A stretch of 64,000 nucleotides of DNA from Paragonimus westermani (taxonomy: Eukaryota; Platyhelminthes; Trematoda; Plagiorchiida; Troglotrematidae): the NCBI GenBank assembly GCA_008508345.1, contig QNGE01000739.1:142165-206164 (forward strand), written 5' to 3'. Shown here piece after piece: positions 12,601 through 27,600 of this stretch. Within the stretch, counting starts at the first letter, position 1, and every line of letters begins with the position of its first letter. Below the pieces are notes generated by a model. The model made no database searches, had not been told where the DNA came from, and saw nothing but the letters and a program-made list of their open reading frames with translations. The position numbers and the translations under genes were made by a program.

Positions 12601-15600
12601 ATCAGTCTCATACGCATTCGCCGTTTTATCTGAGTCCACCTATCACACTGACTAGTCAGCTGTCAAGACGATGACAGCCGTCCAGTCATGATGCACCACC
12701 TATTAACATGGTTTTTTTCCAACCATAGTAAACGAGAATGATATCTCACTGGAATAGGCTACAGAAGATAGTGAATTTCTTTGTGGCGTCTAATGCGTCT
12801 GGTCAAGCAGGTAATCCAGAAGTATTCACGACCTGTTGGATACATTCTAGATCAGTCTTTAATATGAAATGTGTCCATACAAGCTGTCCTGTACACCAAG
12901 ATCTCATTGGCATATCATTGGTTACACTCTTAAAATGAACGCACAACGTTATTCGTGAATCAAAAAAAGAACAGTCACACTTGAGGCTGTCCACCAGGTG
13001 AGTGAAGTGAAATTGGCTTGACCTGAATGAAACAGATTCGACAATGAGATGCGCAAAGGTACTAAGTTACAGGTACATTTGTGTATGTCAAAATGGTAGT
13101 GTTAACGTGATATGGCTCATAATAGAAATGACAAGTATGTTGTTACAGTCATTTAAATGTGAAGACAAAACAGTACAAGACAGTTTCCACCAAAATGATA
13201 GCAACGCCACTGGATCGACTGAGTAATGATAGTTAGATATAGAGGGATATTGAAAGCGCTGCTAATACAAATCTAATATAATAGGGTGTCCTCGTGTGCA
13301 TTCAACGGATTGTTCTGTTTGGAGTAAAACCTCTCGAAAGTACACATCATGGTATCCTTGTAAGCCGATCCACTAATACACGAATAGTTGTACAAAAATA
13401 AGCCGTAAGATGCATAATATTGGCGCTCAACTGACTGAATTCAGTCTTAGTAACCAAGCTGAAGATTCATTGAAAGCTGTTTGTTCTGTCTGAAAGATTA
13501 TAGTTGTTTCATGAGACTGATCACGATCTGCTTATAAATCGATCTAGGGTGCTACGTTCTGAACCCGGCACGTACGTCGTTGGAATCGCGTGGGTGATGG
13601 GAAATCACCTACATATCACGATTAGAGGCCAGCCGAGAAAGATGATTCAGCAACATCTTGAGTCTGACCAGGTACCGTGATTATACTGAGCAGTCGAGCA
13701 GTTCCTTTGGGCTTAGATAAACACGGTCGTGCAAACCAGGTTGTTTCTGTTTCTGCCATACCAAAATGTAGACTGACTTTGAAAGGGACCAGATGTTAGT
13801 TTTCAGGCAAATGAATTTGGTCCTCCAGGTGAGCTCTAAACGAGTTCGGAGGTCAAAACATACCACCGTCAATTTCCTGAGTAATTTATCTTCAAAGGCG
13901 AACAGTGGAAAACCTGGTCAGCCATGGGATTTATCAAACCCAAACAGAGACTTTGTTGACTGAAATGTATTACTAAGTCAGCTGCAATCACAAACCTGCT
14001 CGCATTGGAAGTTGCGACAAGAGTGGTTGACAGATAGATGTACCTTTTCTCACGATTTATCTGGCGCATAATGAGGAATTCAGTCTGCTGTTCTCGTGAC
14101 CAACTACAATGTAATTTAAAGAGTATGCAGTCTTGCTCCTCGTGGATATTCTAGATATGATTTACACTATTTACCAAGTAGAGAACTCCTGAGTCACCCT
14201 GTTGAAAGGAAGTGATAGTGTAGTAATAAGAGGAAGATGATCAAGTCCTTAGGAAAGAAACTTAACTGTCAACGATCATTGATGCTTCAGTGTTTAACTA
14301 TAGCCACGAAAGTTTTATCACCATCTGGTCACATGTGTCAAGGAGAGACATGTTTCGACGATACACATGTTCCACACTAAAGAAATATTACTTTTAATTC
14401 ACAGCTCATACTGGTTGGGGTGACCGTCTTGTGGTTCTTCGCTAAACCTGATTGAAAAAACAAAAGAACACTTTTGTTTAGCAAGCAAATAGTCATGATG
14501 AGACAGGTAGCTGTATTGTCAAATTGACGGTTGTTAATGTCCAGCATAGTATGATCTGAACACAGCTGTTGTCAGCTTTCTTGTCACGAACAACCCTGAG
14601 CCATTCATAGACGTTTCTCAGAGTTCAAAAAGCGCTTCGTACCGACAGCTCTCGAACGGAAATCTTCCAAGATGAGACATTAATTTTGTCGCGGCTATTT
14701 CCCAAATTTCCTGCAATAGTTTTTCGGAAATACCAAACTGTTTCCTTTTATCTGCCTAATATTCTGATGTCTTGGGTACCAGTGTTATCACTCCAAAAGT
14801 GGTTGTGTTAAGTTTAAAAGACAATCGAAACTGTCTATCAAAACGGAGCTTTTTATATACTTTTTTGTGAGGATGTACGAGGAATGTAAAGCTAGTTAGA
14901 CATAGACTATTAGACTAGCCATTATTAAAGTGCTGAATATAGACCTTATCGCACTGCATTGTAACAAAAATGTATAAAATATCGCGCGGAAAGGAAATAA
15001 AACACAAAACCATCTTTTACTTGAAACATGCTGGTAAAAATGCATTACATTTCAACAGACTAGTCTAATTAAGAGCTATTGTTCACCCCAATTCATGATT
15101 AGATAACTGTTCACTGTCATCCTGATCACTAAGCCATTAAATCATGCACGCGTACGCAACAAAAAATGGTGGCTGAGGAGAGGCATACATCTTGAATAAA
15201 ACACTACAATCTATGTTACACAACCGAAAGTGTCGACCACGAGTGGATCAAGAAATCGGGATCTGGCCACGCCCGCAATTTGCTTGGAAGCACTTAAGAG
15301 GGACAGCGACTGCATTATGGCTAGGTGAGTGTACATACAATAACTGACCACAGGAACATCATACTGTAAAATTCAGTAAATAAACTCTGACTAAGTTGTG
15401 ATGGTGGCAAGTGTTCTAAAAACCTCACAAAACCGAACAGAATACCAGTGGAAATCATACGGGTAGGAAGCAGTTAGCACTGTTCTGTTTCGTACAAGGT
15501 AACGAAAATTCACAAAAATACATGGAACCGTTCATTCCACACGTGGTTCAAACACGGGTCTCAAAAGCACTGTAAACTGGATCCTAAAATCCCGGTGTGA

Positions 15601-18600
15601 TGTAGTAATCGATGCCGATTTCTTTTTAATTTGCTTACGTGTGTGTATGCTGATGAACTTGTTTGCAGACCGTTACCACGTCGGGTGTTTCCCAAATTGG
15701 AGACTGTCAGTTTTGATGTCTTTGATCCACGTACCAGGTTCATTTCGGATAATCACCTAACTAACTGGACACGGATCAAATAAATTAGGTGCTCGTGAAA
15801 TCAGAGAGTCTATGGATCTCTCACTATAAGTGTGATAATATAGGAGCTTCTTCAAACTGCCATGAAATTAATTTTTGTGTTGTTCACTAAGCTGCGTTGT
15901 TTTTACGGAGCCATCGTATCCGCAAACCTCCAGATAAACGACTGTTACTTCACTCGAACCATTGCCCACGATCTATAACCAAAACTCTAATTGTGGAATC
16001 CCAACCATTGTTAGAGCTGAATTCCAGCTTCCTGCTGAGATTAGACAACGTGCGTCGAGCTAGGTCGAACCTGCCGCTTACACAACCGTGTCAGCCGCTG
16101 TACAGCACTGACTTGTGGCAAACAGTTGAGAGAACGTCATTATAAATAAATGAGTGAATCACACTGCACTGTAACGTGATAGCTGAAAGTGCATTTCTCC
16201 CCGTCCACAGTTGGGAATAGGGAGTGTTGGCTGTGTACAGATATCCACACAGTGGTAGACTAAATTATGGAATTTGGTCAGTCAGTTTTCACTACTCACT
16301 ACTTGTGAGTAGCCCCAGGTAACTACACTTCTTACTAGGGGTAACTGATGACTGATCAGCGGTTTCATGACTAGCGGTTTGGCCCAAACGTGTGGAAACA
16401 CTCATTTAAGTTGCACTGTAGTCCGATTGATGTGGCTGGGGCTCATGAGAACAGAAGAGTCCAGGTAACATCTGAAAGTGGACCCCAGCACTCGTTACCG
16501 AAGGCCGTGATCATTTACAGGTGAAATTTAAGTCATACCAACAAACTTCTCCACTAATATGTAACCGAAATATAAGCACCATGGTAACAGAGAACTGTCT
16601 GACCCCCAATGTTCTCATCAGGTCCGACGCTTCTGACTGCAGCAATTTACAACAAACGGAAGTAGTTATAATGCCGTAAAAATGAACCATCAATATAATT
16701 TTCTCATCCAACAATGGGTACGAGATACGACGTAGCTGCAGCCCTCTTCCTCAACTACGTACTCTTGAGCTCCTACGTCTTTCGCGGTCCCTTTCCTTAA
16801 CGTCTGTGGATTCTGACACATTACTTCAGGTTAGCTATTGTATTTCAAGTTTCTGCTAGAGATTCGGTTATTTCATTTCACATGTAAAGGCCTGCTTGAG
16901 CGGCCCAGATGACAACGATAGCTCAGAAGGCTCAAGTTATGGAGGTGGATGATTGTGTCCGGCAAGAAATTAGTCCAGAGCTTGACGACTGGGGCAAGTA
17001 AAACTAACAGCCTCGAAAATATTTGGGGAGGTAGACACAATGGGTACGATTTGTTAATGAAAACCGTACACATCAATGATACGAAATTCATAAGAATATC
17101 GAAAGTGAGTATACGTAACTTGCACCAGCCAGTGCACTGAGGCTAACGTTTTCGAACTGCTTCCACGCTTGAGACTAGATGGGTAGAGAATTAAGGTCTT
17201 CTTCAATGGGGTACAATCGATGGATCAAGAGAAATTCAATTGTATGGGGATGTCCACCAACATGAGAGTCATTGCTAGCAGAGACCACTGTGTAGAGTTT
17301 TCTGACAAACTATGCCAATGATTTTGGCATTAATTGTATGTAGCCTTTACGTGGTGACGAGACCGACACTAATTCAGCTCACACAGACCTACTTTGAAGA
17401 AGTAACTGTGCACTTTTTCTGAACTTGCGCTCAAGAACATCCATTCCCTATTGTGCACGACGACATCTATTTGGTGGACAATAAATTAGTCTGTTAATGA
17501 GTAGTCAGGGATTTGGTTTACTTTCAAGTTGACCAATCAAATATGAGTGATGATCAACATGAAAAGAAATTAGTCATTCAACAAAAGTTGTTAAGCTTGT
17601 GTTCCGAAATAATTTAATCATAAAAATGAGTCAGGAATGTAAATACAATTATAGGGACTGCATAATCAGAGATCTATGCTTCTATATCCCTGTCATACCG
17701 GCACATTGCACGTCTTGCGGAGAAAACATCGTGATCTCGGACTAGTTGTGATCGATTCTGTTTCTAGCAGTCCATATAACAGGAAAACTAAGAACAGAAT
17801 AAATATTTTTCTCCCAGTCAGTGATAACCATCTGGACTCTGTCTCACGCGATGAGGCGGAAAAAAACAAGTTCGATAGAGTTACCGCCACCAAGTGGTAC
17901 AGCTGCGGTTAGCGATAAACAGTCTTGAGAATCGCCCTGTTTTCGGCCTGTGGTTAGCAGACAGTGGTGGTTGACATTCATTCGCTCACCTCCTTTTGTC
18001 AATGAGATAAAAAGACTATCATCAGCGGGAATATGAAGTCGGTTCGACGGTATCGCAATATTTCGTGCAATTAATCCGCTATCTATTGAGACAAAACGTT
18101 TCCACAGCGGTGAGACAGAAAATACTCAGTATCTGCGACAGAGTCTCTGATAACGTCAACCTTTCTGGAAAGTTAGCAGGCGTGATGGGCGGACAGTGGA
18201 TCAGAAGTTATGTCAGTTAGCAGAAAAAGCGGGCTTGTGACTCTTACGAAGGTGTCATGGTTGTTATTTCAGTCAGCTGATTCACGACCGGAACCGAACG
18301 GAAAATGTTGTTCCAAAAAATCCGGTATTATAGCTGTATATGTTAACTCAGAACTTTTAACAGTGAAAGCTGACCATCGGGTTAATTCAGCATTGAACAA
18401 CCCGAGCGACCACACCTTCTGGACAATTGCGTATCCTGATTGTAACACAGACAATCTTCCACTCGTGATCACCTGATTGCCTTACCGCAAAATGGTAATC
18501 TGTATACTGATTTGTTCGTGGTCTGCCGATCACACTGTACCTAACTATGCATTACGTTTAATCAGCCGACTTCGATTAACATCCGCATACAGGCATACCT

Positions 18601-21600
18601 AGACAAAATCTAGTTGACTGATACATGTATGGCTCTTGAATAGTCTATGGCACACCGTGTTTGGAATGGCAGTCTGGCCTAGTGCACAGAGAGTGTTCTG
18701 TGATTTCAGATACCTTCTTGCCAACTTCCGCACCACTGAAAGTTCTAACAGTGTTATCTGTGAAAGATGAGAACTGGTTTAGGGAACAATAAAGCAAGTG
18801 TGCGCACGGTTAAAACTGAAAAACTGTGCACACTAACAGGCAGACTGATGTTACACAACCTTAACTGGTGGTGTAAAACTTGAGATATCTACGAAATTTT
18901 CATTTCTTAAATTGGCATATTGGACTAGCACTCGACGGTGACTGGCTCAGAATGGTGCACTGTTATCAAATGAATTTGATGAGTGCACTAAAAGACGCTT
19001 AACTGTGTGGTCGTACCAAAATATTGACCTGATATCCAAACGTTTTTACAAATGACGTCTAAACCACCACAGGGCAATAATAATTAGATGGGAGGTACAT
19101 CAAACTGCGGATAATGGAGTGATTGAAGAGTTTTCAAAGAAATTTAGGCATACAGTGAGCCTGGTATTGTGAGGGATTCTTGAAAAAAATGTAACATGCA
19201 ATTAGTATTGTGATCTGGTGCGTAGATTTCCAGTTACCGGGTTGGAAACATTTAATGAAAGTTACTGAGAACACTTCTTTCCGATGCGATGAACCTGTTT
19301 AAATCGAGAACCAGTAGTAATTGTAATCCAATTATGGCACATTTTTGATGTAGTTAGGAAAGATGTATACTAGGACTGTGCGCCACTTCTCAATCTGGTC
19401 TAACAAAAAAATTGCACCGAGCACCTCAGTAAGAATTTAGGCCCCTAAAGAGACCATGGCCAAACGGTAGTTCTCTTCCAAGGCTACATTCTCAGTCAAG
19501 GGGATCATGTGATTTTGTTCTCTGAAATCCACGCAAGGTAACGTACCCAAGTATTTGCAAACAATTTCGTTTAGTCTACTTTGTCAATGTTATTACCTCA
19601 CACGTTTTACACAAACAAATGTCACTATTGCTTGGTGACTATGGGGCTTACTTCGTGTCGATTATATTAAAGGACGTATGCCCTATGGAAAACCGGTGCT
19701 TTTTAAGTCGTACATAAGTAGGTTATAAAAAAATATTTTATAGTATCTATTAACTTCGTCATCTGTGGGTTTGATTAAACGGGCCGATTTGATCTACAGT
19801 TGAAACTGTTCAGGCTATTGACAGACAAGTAGGCAACTATTTAAAATTTAAAATGATTTCCTACCAAAATGAAACCATTTAGCACACAGAGCGCTTGCCG
19901 AAAACAGCAGACCTACTTGTTATTCCATGCCTGCTCAAAAACTTCCAGTGAATCCATCAAACGGTTTTGAGTACGATCCTCCCTGAGGACTTGATCAAAA
20001 CTACTGCTATCAACCAGGAATAGGATGGCGGTCACACTGTCGAACAGTTGGATCCATTTCTTACGGGCGCCCCGTTGACCGCTCACGTCGAACACCCTGT
20101 GGTTTCAGTAGGTTGGAGAAAGTCGTCGATTGGGACGGTGAAAATGAATGGGACATCAGTATAAACAGCGCTACTGTCATTTATTTTCAACGTTCCCGCT
20201 AACGATCACAACAATGAAAGCCTCATGCGTAGAGTGTACTCCTTTTAACGGTTTCACTGGTATACGATCGGCTTCATTTCAAAGTGAGCTATAGTACAAA
20301 TTTGTGTTGGAGACACCGACGTCACGACCGCAAAGGGGACACTGCCAATTTAGTTATGTTAACATTGGCTTAAATGGTTAGTTAGAGTTCGGTTGTAATA
20401 GTTGGCATTCGTTGGAGGACTATACGTCTGTGTTGCATTAGAGTATTGTTTAGCGGTGAGCAGAGTGTTTTGTTTAGTTCTCGCAGGAATGGATGCTCAC
20501 GGGAGTCGCAACCCATATAGTTGCACCCGGGACAATGTTCAACTGGCACTTCATACGAACATGATACACTGATGGACTTTGATTGAATTCACTTGTATGA
20601 CCACTGATCGAACGCTGGTGGAACATTGAAACTCAGACAAAACGCACACTCGAATACTGCAACTATTCATTTTTAAATCTATTGTGCTGCTCACTGTTTT
20701 TAAGTCCCCATGTTTGTTTTGATTGGACATACATGGAAGTTTGCTGGTCAAACGGTGATGTTTGCATGTTAGCGTACATCCAGCTAGTTTGTCTACAATT
20801 AAGTGTGCACAATAATTGGAGATCCCAGGTGAATTAATGAGAAGATGGTATTGGGGTGAACTGCTAATGCGGCTTTAAGTGGGCTACAACAAGGCTTATT
20901 TGTTCTCGGAGTAAGAGTGCTACAGGTAATTCATCGTACTTAAAAAACATGAAGAGTTAACTGAGCAGTGTTTGTACACCAACTGCGCTTCATGGTGTCT
21001 ACACTAGTTTTACATTTGATAATTTCTGAAACATCCAGTTTAGTGGCTTGAAAGTGGACTGTTAGATTTTCAAAGATGCATCTGGCATTTTCTGACAGAA
21101 AGATCAAGCTGTTATTGTTATCATTTTCCGTACAGTTAATTGTGAAGTGCGTACCTACCATTCGACACCTACAACATTTCCATATGGAATAATATTGACA
21201 ACGGAATGTCACCGTATCTCACATTCATCCACCCTGTAAGTTTTAGAGAATAATAATTGCCATATCCGAAACCGACGAAAAGTACAGACTTAGTACCACA
21301 AAAATGGAAGTATGGGGTTTTTTGTAGTCGAAAGTAGGCATTATCGTCGTTATCGTAAACTGACAACAACGGGTGTGCAACGACGAGCTTAGGAAGCGAC
21401 TGTTTAGAGAATCCGGCCAGTTCGTTCGCTCAGTAGTTCAGACTGCATAGATATTTGGGCTGTAGATTAAGCACGCTTTGTAAACTTTTGACCTATAAAT
21501 AACTCTTTGTCGATGTCCGGGCTGAGTGACCTGAGGTATGCGGTGGACAAATAATGATTTGGTGCACATCAGTACGGAGCTGTCAGTAGGTCATCCACTC

Positions 21601-24600
21601 TAAGCCGTGTGTCAAAAGGCGTTAGATTAGATGGCTGCTAATCGGGTCCAGGCGAATGTCATCGTTGTTTAACAGGTTTGTCTGTGAAGTAAGGACAGTT
21701 AACTGAATAGGAAAGTAAGAAAGATGTTGCATGGATGTCACTCAGCTGGTTTTCACTCCTGCTTCCTAGTGTGCCATTTGCATCTGTACGTGAATTATTG
21801 CTGTCTCCACAGTTATTGGGCTTCTGTATCGGAACAAACTACCTAAACTTGTGGTTCATCGGTATTGCAGAAAAGTCACTTGTAAAAAATTAGGTCGGCT
21901 TCTGACTGGTATGTGGTATGCAAGGTCTCATAGGTTGCCATGACCTATTGGTCTAATATGGTTCGTGGGTATCATACCATACTTGACCACTAGACTGCAG
22001 TTCTGTCACTTCTAGACTTTTACTACTAGCAATAATCTCATTACGTAGATCACAGTTGGCTGCAAATGTAATAGGTAGTGCTGTGACATGATCTCACCCG
22101 AAAAATCCTTAAAACGGTGCTAACCAAAGTATCAAGTTGGTATAACAGTGCCCATAAACAAGGCCTGATTTTCTACATGCAGTGATGATCTGAGTGCACA
22201 TGTATGAAAAATCCGTATGTCAGAAGTGAGTTAATTTTTCGTCTAAACTATGTAGCCCGCAGAAGTGTTTTCATATCACCTCGCTACCTATCGGACGCAA
22301 GAATATAAGTCCTCAGTTCGTATGAAAGCTATTTTGTAACGAGTGCTTTTTAAACAATCTCGTTAGAAGTGCTGTATTTCCAAACAACAACGAAATGACA
22401 GTTGAGAAAACAATAAAATGAATCATTAAACTTTGAATTTCTATGCAGGCGTGAATGTTCGGCCAACGGTATGTATGACAAAACACATCGCTGAAACCTT
22501 CCATCCTCAAATGCTGCATTTAATAACACCTTCCATAAATCATATCGAGAGAACCGAAAATCCGCAACTCACCACCAGCCTTATGGTTGGCGGCATCCTA
22601 TTCGGATTAGCCTATCACAGTGACCGAAGCCAATGGACGCCTATGCTTAGCCATCACTGCAATTGGTTTGCGCTGCACCAACTGCAGTTCCACCCAACAC
22701 ACCACATATCCAGTGTAAACCCGAAGGAATAAGACCGGGAGGTGTGCCAGTGGGGCCTTTGTGTCCAGCCGGCCAATGCTGGTTAGCCACTTGATTGGCT
22801 AATAAAGAAAGGAAACTAAACGGAGAGAGGCTATAATGACGAGATCTATAGTGAGGAGAAAGATTTCTGAAGTGTAATACAAGAAGCGCTGCAGTATGGG
22901 AGTGCAGGTTAGTGCATCCCAGAGAAGAAAAAAGGATGAAAAGCAAAATTCTCATTGAACTACGATAGGCCAGACAGACCATTCATTATACAATACTCCA
23001 ACAAAGCCTAAGAAAAGAATGGACCATATCTATAGAACAGCCATTACACACAACTCCACCTACTCCGTTTTGTACTCCATCTACTTGAATGTTTGAAAGA
23101 TACTGGACGGAAGCACACACGTTTTATTGCAGCAGCATTCCTCTTGAGTCACTATGCTGGTTACTTTCGACAGTGTGTGCTGTACTCACCAACTGAGGGA
23201 CCGTAAGTTAGAACTAGAGAATAAACGCTTATAGGGCGAAAAAAATGTGCAAACTTCCAATGGCGGAATGGTTTCATTCAATGGAGAACGTTGTTTAGTC
23301 AGTCGTGCTGGTAATCTACTTCAGAATGATTACCATTGCCATTTGTGATCCAACTGGTTGAACCATGAAACCTGGGCGATATCCAGGTCCGGTTGTGACA
23401 GAAACCATGAGCCACTAAGTAACAGCTGTTGGTAATTGTGCGTAGGTCCTATGGCTTCCGTGTGAAGTTAAGGAAACATTTCGTCGCGGTTTTACTGAAC
23501 GACTCTACGCCTAGTTCTTAGTCTAGTTACCGTACCACACATCCGTTTATCAGTGCGCAGGAAAATGTGTCTCTTTCTGCGATTTCACAAAGTTACATGA
23601 TCTATTCTCTAACTCTACTGCGTGCGTTGATATCGAGCCGTGTTGTATTAGCAGGCGTGAGTCATCCGGTCAACACCGTTTAATCTGCGTATTTTAAAAG
23701 TCTAGGCTAACGTCGGAAGGTTGAATTTATCATTCCGACGTTACGTCGCAACAGCAACCTTGGCGGTGACGTTGAGGATTAAATCAGACCAGATCACTGG
23801 TGCACCAGCAGAACCAGTTGTCCTGAACGTTAAAAAGTTGAGATTTGTTTTCTTGCCAAATACGTAATTAGGAATGTTCCATTTTTGCACGAGAAGTGAG
23901 CCAAAGTGGGTTGAAATTAGATCCTACTAGCGCTGTCTGGTTGTGATGAGTTTAAAAAATATTGAAGCAAAAAGTATGAACCAGCATGGCTTTTGTTTTA
24001 ATCAGTGGCAAAATTTCTTATGTTAGACCGACTAAAGTGAATCTAGGTGAAAACTTTTTCTCAAAGTGAAGGAGATTGTTATCAGTCATTTTACGTCTGT
24101 AAATGTCTTCACCACAGACTGACAATCAACATATGACGCCAGTCAACTCCTATGAAACCGGTGGTCAGGTGAACAAGCTTTCTGATTCCTAACAAAGGAG
24201 TCTGTAACTGTGCACGCTATCAAATCTAGATGCCCTGTACGATCAAACAACTTGACTTTTTGATCCGATTCGGTGGAGTACTCGAAGTTCGTAATCTCTA
24301 TGCCGCAGGCACTCTTCAAGCCGCTGGACTGAATACAATAATTAGACTAACGTGGACCGTGGCAGCGAAAAACGAAGTGGCAGACGAAAATCAACAATCG
24401 AAAAGCGTAATCCCTATGAAAGCAAACCCACCGTTTGACTACAACACAGTGTATCACCATTGTGATTCCAGCCCAGAGTTGTATACGACCGTTAAATCAC
24501 CTTTCATCTCAGACTGTACCATTCAGTCTCAATCAACGCAATTGTCAAGATTGTAATCACTCATCAAGAATTCATCGTTCAACAGTCTTGTGGCCAACCA

Positions 24601-27600
24601 ATCACTTAGTAACACTTGATACGGTGCACAACCCCTAGGTGTTCTGAACATGTAACACAACCTACAAGGCTTGCATGTTTTATTTTCCTGGTTATTGGTT
24701 ACCCAGTAAGGTAGGTGTTGTAAACAGCTTGACTAACAGGTTACTTAAACAACTTGTAACCCTACTGATGTGGAGCGTCAGTTATCTAATAATGTTGACT
24801 TGAACGTGTGTTGCGCGCAAATGACATTTGTGTGGTGTCATACAGGATTCTTTCATACAACCTGTTACAACATTATCACTGAGTAGATCATACTACTCGA
24901 AGTGGCAGGCAGAAGAGTAAGTATAACCACTTCAGAATCAGATCATTTCAAACGGCTAGTACAGAAGTATTAAGTCCACGTACATCACATCGGTTGCATT
25001 ACAAACGAACTAAAAAACCGCTATCAGATTCATGGAATTTGCCAGTTCCTTTTCTTCTTATTAATCACTCGCGACGCTGAGCACTGCAGGTTTGGTTATC
25101 AAATCATATCTTTTTACCGAATATCTTCTACAAAACCATTTTCAAAGCTCCAAAACCCCCAAATGGAACGTATCTGAGTCTCGTGAGTTTCACCAGATTG
25201 ATGTGCAACACATTTACAACATTCTAGCTGATCACTTGGGTATACTGCTCATTGTTCTGTGTACGAAATTAATTTAAGTGAACTTCGGGAACTTTAATTT
25301 TGTATACACACACCTTCACGAGTACTTGCATGCAGTAATTATTTTCAATTTATGCGGACCCAATTACTGTTTTGGACAGATTACAAAGAAGAATGAGTAT
25401 CTGAAAGTAGGGGTTGTATTCCAAGCTCTTTATTAGGCAACCTGCTCTTTTTGTTAGGTTTAAGCACGAAAGAGAAAAACTTGAAGTAAGTTGAATCACT
25501 CACAGTTTAACACATCTGTTGTACTCCCATAGATTTTCCAGTTGGCACCTTTCGAAAAGGAGCACTATACTCAAGTTTCGTCATCAGTGCATGCATTTGC
25601 TTTGACGGCGTTTAGTACTGCGGCCACATTTCCGTGAAGCAACATTGTTAATCAGCGCGTTACAGACTTCACACTAGGCACGACGGAACTATCATACGCA
25701 AACGCCCAACCACCTTGGTTTTGAATAATTCCAAGACTGCCCGACCGTCCGTTGAGGCGGTCATTGGTATACGAAAATTTACCAGCGTTTAAAATTTATT
25801 GCCCTTCACCCCCTTTCGAAAGATTTAGAAGCAATTTAGATCATCAAATGACAAATTTCACACGTGGAAAGTATGCCTGTAGAAAAATAACTGCTCTACT
25901 GCAGGAAGTGAACCACCGATTAGTGTGTCATAACGAAGTATCGTCAAGCTGCTGTGTCATTGTCAGAAGCATACCACTAGCCAATCGATTAGAACGCGGT
26001 GTGTGTTGTGACAGATAATCATCAAAGCGTGATCACTACGGGGAATGGAACACTTGATTAGCTAAGTCTGAATCAGGCAAACACCTTCGGGTCAAACGGT
26101 CACCATTTCTTATCCATGCACACATTACTAGTGTCGGAAATCAATAAAACATGTGGAAAATTTAATCCGATTTGGCCGCTAAGATCAGAACTGGCTGCAA
26201 CAAACGAGTGGACAATCGATCGACCCACATCTTCTGTTTTAAGAGCCAGTAAAAATTGTTTCGTTATATCTTCTGAGGTATGTGGTAGATGAGATGACGA
26301 ATTCTGCCTTAACAGCAGGCTGTTTGGACTCAAGAAATATGACAGCAGCCTTGACTAACCACCCCACCCCCCACCACCACGGTGAATGCACAAACCTTAT
26401 TCACCTGTCTGCCATTCACAGGTAACATTGTGGCAGCTAGCCAGTGGTAGGTTTATCAGAACCTTATGCACAAATTCTCCGGGGGTTACCCTATGCGGCT
26501 GGTTCTCTCCATTTTCTGGCGACGTGGGGATTAGAAGATGAACTCTCAGCCCTGACCAAGCTGTGTTAATGCCATCAGCCTTTTGCAGTTATACAAGATC
26601 GGGCGGAAGGAAACCTAACAGACCGATTTAAAAAACTTCCTCCATTATAATTCCAGAGTGGTCTTTCAAAGTCCGCTAACAACACATTCTTCGCTAGCGG
26701 TCGACGTGACCTCACCTACGCCTGCCGTTTAACTAATAAGGTCGTGACCAATCATATCGATTTCTTCAAAATGGATGATACTCTTCATCGAACTGATTAC
26801 TGATCGATTAACAATTTTGACTACTGATTCACAAAAAGTGATCACGGAATCCTTGTAGTCCCACTGACCGAAGACCATGTAATCCACCAGCATCCCCAAA
26901 TAAAATTCTACCCCTAACACTTTGACGTAGTTGTGCGTAGCCCTTCACAACACTCCACCCCTATATTTTTGACTATTCACTTGAGTGGCTGGTTCACATC
27001 TACTCTAAATTTTGCGAAGGCTTGCAAGAGTAATTTACGATATGAACAAGTTAACGAACACAGTTTTCAAGGATATCCATCATTAGACCATCATATTTCT
27101 GAAGATTAAGTAACAGCTATTGGTTAAAACATGAAGACAACGTAACCATAATTAAGCAACAAGAAAGCGACCAACTCAACACAATCTATTAATAGGGTGA
27201 TTTGAACAGTCTTCAAAAGTTAACCCAGCTTCAGCAGAATGCGTATTCGTGAGTAGACGGATAGTGACTTAGGGAAGTTCAACAGCTTGAATGAACTTAT
27301 TAAGATAACGTAACACATGATGTATAAGTCGAATAGCTATGACCTTAGTCATCGCTAAGTCACGGTGTTGCATACACCTTGATTGCTTACGGGGATACAC
27401 ACGGTTATCCGTGTCTGCCAGATGTTTTACAATGGTGCTAGTTATTAATTTTCTGACTCCACTTCTAAGCCATGCTAGGTGATGCTTCTACATCCAGTTA
27501 GCAAACTACCTGGTCATGAGCCCAGTGTGCTACATTGCACAACAGCAGGAAAAAGTACAAACAACCGTATTTTGAGCGTGGATGGACGCTTCATCTTTCG

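Noticed and set aside
15425..15480. Minus-strand peptide RMISTGIL resembling the switch I motif
   Set aside because: An in-frame stop lies just upstream with no acceptor between, and the downstream donor is in the wrong phase. The true switch I exon is at 28193-28281.
20258..20288. A 31-nt minus-strand micro-exon ([10 protein letters not shown]) that would splice perfectly in phase to the switch II exon
   Set aside because: It resembles the G-alpha HFxxKxLxFxMFDV stretch by chance. The switch I exon 28193-28281 already supplies this part (SVHFR) and joins the same acceptor in the right phase, and no donor in that exon would feed the micro-exon in phase. It could only be an alternative exon.
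22433..22982. Overlapping 99- and 111-codon frames on opposite strands, the minus one starting with a hydrophobic, signal-like stretch
   Set aside because: The N-terminal hydrophobic run ([13 protein letters not shown]) looks like a signal peptide, but the rest is low in protein character and no acceptor, donor or family match supports a gene.
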